Below, in pieces: positions 5,773 through 8,458 of a stretch of DNA of 8,458 nucleotides. The notes below the pieces were generated by a model. The model was given only the letters and a program-made list of their open reading frames with translations. It ran no database searches and was not told where the DNA came from. The position numbers and the translations under genes are program-made. Each line of letters opens with the position of its first letter. The first letter of the stretch is position 1. Origin of the DNA: Microcaldota archaeon (GTDB taxonomy: Archaea > Micrarchaeota > Micrarchaeia > Micrarchaeales > CABMGC01). The DNA is taken from assembly GCA_021804305.1 (NCBI GenBank), contig JAJZKF010000025.1, positions 1 to 8,458 on the forward strand, in the 5' to 3' direction.

Positions 5773-6222
5773 CTATTCTTCCGACCTCCTGTAAGAAGTT
5801 AGGTGGAATGACGCGTATGTGATCACAACCGTGAAGATATTAAGAACGATTAGAGGGATATCAGGTATGGCCATCCCGAACACCACTGGGGATGGAAAGG
5901 CCTCCATCCTCGCTACAAGCGTAGAAGAGAAATACTCGCTGGAGGCAGCCGCTATGAAAAGGAATATCATGAAGAAAGTGAATGCATGACCCTTTGCCTC
6001 CCGCTTCATGCCAGGTATGAGAGATGCACTATACACCTTCCTTATCTTGCCCCACGTGAACTCAACCATGTTGGTAAGGCCATGGGACAACGCAAGCAGG
6101 ACGAGATACGACCATATTGTCGTGTTATAGAACCATAGCACAGTGAAGGCGATAATGAATATTACAGCTGCGAATCCGGGGCTCTCCATCTCGGCTATGA
6201 AACTCTTGACCTCATCAGCCAT
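5773..6222 (-). CDS. Small integral membrane protein of unknown function
   Basis: The 149-residue product begins with a short polar segment (MADEVKSFIAEMES). Hydrophobic stretches at about 16-33, 35-48, 79-95 and 120-139 give three or four membrane helices. A basic loop at 59-77 (GKIRKVY, MKREAKGH) probably faces the cytoplasm, and the C-terminus is charged (SYRRSEE). I recognise no family and see no catalytic or transport motif. The ATG at 6222 has GAGG five bases upstream. TATTAATA (6245-6252) lies about 26 bp away, so the start fits either a leaderless or a very short-leader transcript. The gene diverges from the malate dehydrogenase operon, which need not mean related function. Confidence 0.75.
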   Translation of the reverse strand: MADEVKSFIAEMESPGFAAVIFIIAFTVLWFYNTTIWSYLVLLALSHGLTNMVEFTWGKIRKVYSASLIPGMKREAKGHAFTFFMIFLFIAAASSEYFSSTLVARMEAFPSPVVFGMAIPDIPLIVLNIFTVVITYASFHLTSYRRSEE

Positions 6223-6239
6223 ATCCTCTACTTGAGGAT
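6223..6239. promoter_or_regulatory. Palindrome at the start of the membrane-protein gene
   Basis: ATCCTC (6223-6228), spacer TACTT, GAGGAT (6234-6239) is a perfect 6-bp inverted repeat directly before the ATG. One arm contains the only ribosome-site-like GAGG. It also covers the expected transcription start, so it may be an operator or, if transcribed, a hairpin hiding the ribosome site. Confidence 0.45.
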
Positions 6240-6244
6240 GGGCA

Positions 6245-6252
6245 TTATTAAT
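6245..6252 (-). promoter_or_regulatory. TATA box of the membrane-protein gene
   Basis: TATTAATA is centred about 26 bp upstream of the ATG at 6222 on the minus strand, the normal archaeal position. It is AT-symmetric, so orientation rests only on the spacing. Confidence 0.5.
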
Positions 6253-6295
6253 ACATTGCCGTTAGCTGAGCTACCGGTCTGCATAGCGGGAGAAC

Positions 6296-6303
6296 TTATT
6301 TTA
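6296..6303 (+). promoter_or_regulatory. TATA box of the mdh-citrate synthase operon
   Basis: TTATTTTA follows purine-rich GGGAGAAC (6288-6295), a plausible BRE. The predicted start near 6326 leaves a leader of about nine bases consisting mostly of the GGGGGTG ribosome site (6325-6331). Confidence 0.5.
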
Positions 6304-6334
6304 ATCTTGGCATCGATAGGCTTTGGGGGTGCAC

Positions 6335-7288
6335 ATGACAAGGAAGACCGTTTCGATTCTGGGCGCCGGAAAGGTGGGTTCGACCACTGCGCAGCTTCTC
6401 GCTTACAAGGGGATATCCGATGTGGTGCTGTATAACAGGACCGCTGATACTGCGAAGGGCATAGCCCTCGACTTGATGGAAAGCGCGCCGATAGAGGCTT
6501 TTGATATAAGCGTAAAAGGGACCGGCGACTACAAGGATATAAGGGGCAGCGATGTAGTCGTATTGACCGCAGGGGCGCAGCGTAAGGAGGGCCAGACCAG
6601 AGATGAACTTCTTGAGAACAACGCCATGATAGTGAAGGAGATGTGCGATAACGTAAAACGCTACGCACCGGATAGCAAGATGATCGTGTTGACAAATCCT
6701 CTAGACGCCATGGTGTATCTGGCCAAGAAGATTACGGGATTCCCGAAAGAGCGCGTTGTAGGGATGGCAGGCATACTAGACTCTTCAAGATTCAGGTCGT
6801 TCATAGCGACTGAGACTGGGGTCGGAGTAGAAAGCGTGTCCGCATTGGTGCTTGGCGGGCATGGCGATTTTATGGTCCCGTTGCCAAGGCACGCTAGCGT
6901 AGCGGGAGTTCCGCTTGCGGAGATGCTTGATAGGAGCAGTATAGATCGGCTTATACAACGTACGAGGGATGCTGGAGCGGAAATCATAAAGCTGGAGAAG
7001 AGCTCTAGCTTCTATGCGCCTGCATCGTCATTGGTAGCCATGATTACGGCTATGCTGAACGACACTAAAGAGGTATTCCCATGTGCGGCGTACTTCTCAG
7101 GGGAGTACAAGCTCAGCGGGATCTTCATGGGGGTGCCTGTGGTGCTGGGCTCAAAAGGGGTGGAGCGGATAGTTGAACTGCAGCTGACAAAGGAGGAGAG
7201 ACGCATGTTCGACGAGTCGGCGAACAAGGTGATTGCGCTTTCAAAGCAGATAGATGGCTGGGTGACTAGGAATGGCAGGAAAAGATGA
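6335..7288 (+). CDS. mdh: Malate dehydrogenase (LDH-like family)
   Basis: It interconverts malate and oxaloacetate in the TCA cycle. The 317-residue protein has the Rossmann motif GAGKVG (10-15), substrate-loop Arg83 and Arg89 in AQRKEGQTRDEL, TNPLDAMVYL (120-129), catalytic Asp149 and Arg152 in ILDSSRFR, and proton-relay His176 in GGHGD. Arg83, where lactate dehydrogenases have Gln, marks malate specificity. At the end of the second strand VVLYNR (30-35) has Asn-Arg where NAD-dependent members usually have Asp, so NADP(H) use is possible (inference). Upstream TTG (6323) and GTG (6329) codons are alternatives, but the ATG at 6335 follows GGGGGTG and starts close to the Rossmann motif. Its 3' end overlaps the citrate synthase start by 17 nt. 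Confidence 0.94.
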   Translation: MTRKTVSILGAGKVGSTTAQLLAYKGISDVVLYNRTADTAKGIALDLMESAPIEAFDISVKGTGDYKDIRGSDVVVLTAGAQRKEGQTRDELLENNAMIVKEMCDNVKRYAPDSKMIVLTNPLDAMVYLAKKITGFPKERVVGMAGILDSSRFRSFIATETGVGVESVSALVLGGHGDFMVPLPRHASVAGVPLAEMLDRSSIDRLIQRTRDAGAEIIKLEKSSSFYAPASSLVAMITAMLNDTKEVFPCAAYFSGEYKLSGIFMGVPVVLGSKGVERIVELQLTKEERRMFDESANKVIALSKQIDGWVTRNGRKR

Positions 7289-8414
7289 AAAGCCCGGATT
7301 GAGCGTCGGGCTTGCAGGCGTGGTAATAGCCGAGTCGACGATAAGCTTAGTCGACGGAGAGGCAGGAAAGCTGTACTACAGGGGGTACAGGATAGAGGAT
7401 CTTGCCCAGAACTGCTCCTTTGAGGAGGTTACCTACCTCCTGCTGTACGAGAAATTGCCGAACAGGAAAGAACTTGACGCCTTCGTGAATGAGCTCAGAA
7501 GGAGAAGGACGCTGCCGGATCACATAGTGAAGATGATGAAGAGCTATGCGAAGCACATGAACACCATGGAGGCGTTGAGGACCACGGTGAGCGCCCTCGC
7601 AGCCGGGGACCCGGACGCAAGCAAGGTGTCTTATGAGGATAACCTCCAGAACGGCATTGGCCTTATAGCAAAATTCCCCACAATCGTAGCTTATCATCAC
7701 AGGCTGAAGCAGGGCAAAAGCGTCGTTCAGCCGAACTCCAAGCTCGGCTTTGCGGCCAACTTCCTTTACATGCTTACAGGAAAGGTACCTGATGAGATGA
7801 GTGTCAGGGCTATGGACATGGACTTCGTCCTGCATGCAGAGCATAGCTTCAATGCATCGACGTTCGGAGTGCGGGTTACCGTATCGACGTTGAGCGACAT
7901 GCATTCAGCGCTCACGACCGGAGTGGGCATCCTGAAAGGCCCATTGCACGGGGGAGCCGCACAGGAGGTCATGCACATGCTGAGGGAGATAAAGACACCG
8001 AAGAACGCTAGGAAGTACGTAATGGACGCCCTGGCAAAGCACACGCTGATTATGGGTTATGGGCATAGGGTATACAAGGTTTACGACCCCAGGGCTAGGG
8101 TCCTGAAGAAGACCGCCACCGACCTGTCAAGGATAAAACACAATATGAAATACATGCAGATTGCCGATATCCTTGAGGACGTGATGTCAAGGGAGAAGAA
8201 CATATATCCCAATGTGGACTTCTATTCTTCGATAGTTTATCATGCCCTTGGGCTTCCGCTCGAGCTCGACACCCCGATCTTCGCGATTGCGAGAAGTTCC
8301 GGATGGGTGGCCCATGCACTTGCCCAGTATAAGAACAATAAGCTCATCAGGCCACTGGACAGGTATGTTGGGCCCATAGATCTCAAGTTTGTGCCCATAG
8401 ACATGAGGCCATAG
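7272..8414 (+). CDS. gltA: Citrate synthase
   Basis: This 380-residue protein has the length of archaeal and short bacterial citrate/2-methylcitrate synthases. It condenses oxaloacetate with acetyl-CoA. The catalytic residues are present: His226 in GPLHGGA (223-229), His265 in GYGHRVYK (262-269) and Asp316 in NVDFYS. The oxaloacetate-binding His191 in EHSFNAST (190-197) and Arg274, Arg341 and Arg360 are also seen. GGTGA (7261-7265) lies before the ATG at 7272, inside the end of mdh, so translation is probably coupled. The pairing with malate dehydrogenase, which provides oxaloacetate, favours citrate synthase over methylcitrate synthase, but the motifs alone do not separate these activities. 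Confidence 0.95.
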   Translation: MAGKDEKPGLSVGLAGVVIAESTISLVDGEAGKLYYRGYRIEDLAQNCSFEEVTYLLLYEKLPNRKELDAFVNELRRRRTLPDHIVKMMKSYAKHMNTMEALRTTVSALAAGDPDASKVSYEDNLQNGIGLIAKFPTIVAYHHRLKQGKSVVQPNSKLGFAANFLYMLTGKVPDEMSVRAMDMDFVLHAEHSFNASTFGVRVTVSTLSDMHSALTTGVGILKGPLHGGAAQEVMHMLREIKTPKNARKYVMDALAKHTLIMGYGHRVYKVYDPRARVLKKTATDLSRIKHNMKYMQIADILEDVMSREKNIYPNVDFYSSIVYHALGLPLELDTPIFAIARSSGWVAHALAQYKNNKLIRPLDRYVGPIDLKFVPIDMRP

Positions 8415-8458
8415 GTGATTCTTTATTATCTCGTCAGCCATCTCCTTTGTCCCTACAT
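8415..8458 (-). CDS. Possible 3' end of an isocitrate/isopropylmalate dehydrogenase-like gene
   Basis: Read from the right edge, the minus strand gives VGTKEMADEIIKN, which resembles the C-terminal pattern of archaeal isocitrate dehydrogenases (GT-K/R-E, then DEII). It would be a TCA gene convergent with citrate synthase. However, no stop follows in this frame until about 8187, deep inside the citrate synthase gene. TAATAA lies one base out of frame at 8428-8423. A frameshift or sequence error would reconcile this; chance similarity is equally possible. Reading MADEII as a start instead is unconvincing because the AAGGAG sequence overlaps the ATG with no spacer. Confidence 0.22.

Noticed and set aside
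6228..6695. 155-codon minus-strand ORF across the mdh start
   Set aside because: Low-complexity Ser/Arg/Pro composition, antisense to the Rossmann domain of mdh, and it covers the mdh promoter.
7347..7904. 185-codon minus-strand ORF inside citrate synthase
   Set aside because: It is antisense to a fully conserved citrate synthase and has no recognisable domain; long antisense frames are a by-product of codon bias.
1..8458. CRISPR array or tandem repeats
   Set aside because: No regularly spaced direct repeats were seen on reading through the window.

Overview
The window looks like chromosomal DNA from an archaeon. It carries endonuclease Q, Dph6 of the diphthamide pathway and a tRNA-Val of archaeal type. 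TATA-like boxes sit about 26 bp upstream of several start codons, as expected for leaderless archaeal transcripts, and internal genes carry GGTGA/GAGG-type ribosome sites. AGG and ATA codons are frequent. Genes are small, tightly packed and often overlap. A DPANN/ARMAN-type lineage such as Micrarchaeota fits the style and the TCA genes, but that placement is inference and was not tested by any search.

Left part (1-3559): DNA repair, then translation-factor modification. The 3' end of an unidentified plus-strand gene overlaps the end of an endonuclease Q gene (minus strand). Next comes a short stretch with a cysteine-rich mini-ORF that may be frameshifted, then endonuclease III paralog 1 (minus). 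Paralog 2 diverges from it. One TATA-like octamer lies exactly midway between the two start codons, so the two glycosylases may share a bidirectional core promoter. Paralog 2 overlaps, by ATGA, a diphthine-ammonia ligase (dph6). EndoQ (nicks at deaminated bases and AP sites) and the Nth enzymes (oxidised pyrimidines and AP sites) together form a base-damage repair cluster.

Middle (3560-5772): a class I/II aminotransferase of alanine/aspartate type, tRNA-Val(UAC) 14 nt after it, then about 760 bp without a recognisable gene. That stretch holds an orphan 79-codon ORF whose frame continues past a TAG, an AT-rich zone with inverted repeats and a TATA-like box, a 20-codon extremely basic mini-ORF, and a 13-bp hairpin followed by T5. 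The last elements read like one tiny complete transcription unit.

Right part (5773-8458): a small membrane protein of unknown function (minus) diverges from a two-gene TCA operon, malate dehydrogenase then citrate synthase, which overlap by 17 nt. The two enzymes make and then use oxaloacetate. At the right edge the minus strand reads like the tail of an isocitrate/isopropylmalate dehydrogenase, but no stop codon lies where expected, so this stays unresolved.

No CRISPR array, insertion sequence, rRNA or att-type repeat of the tRNA end was seen. Most genes are ordinary archaeal housekeeping genes; the least explained parts are 1391-1532 and 5012-5700.
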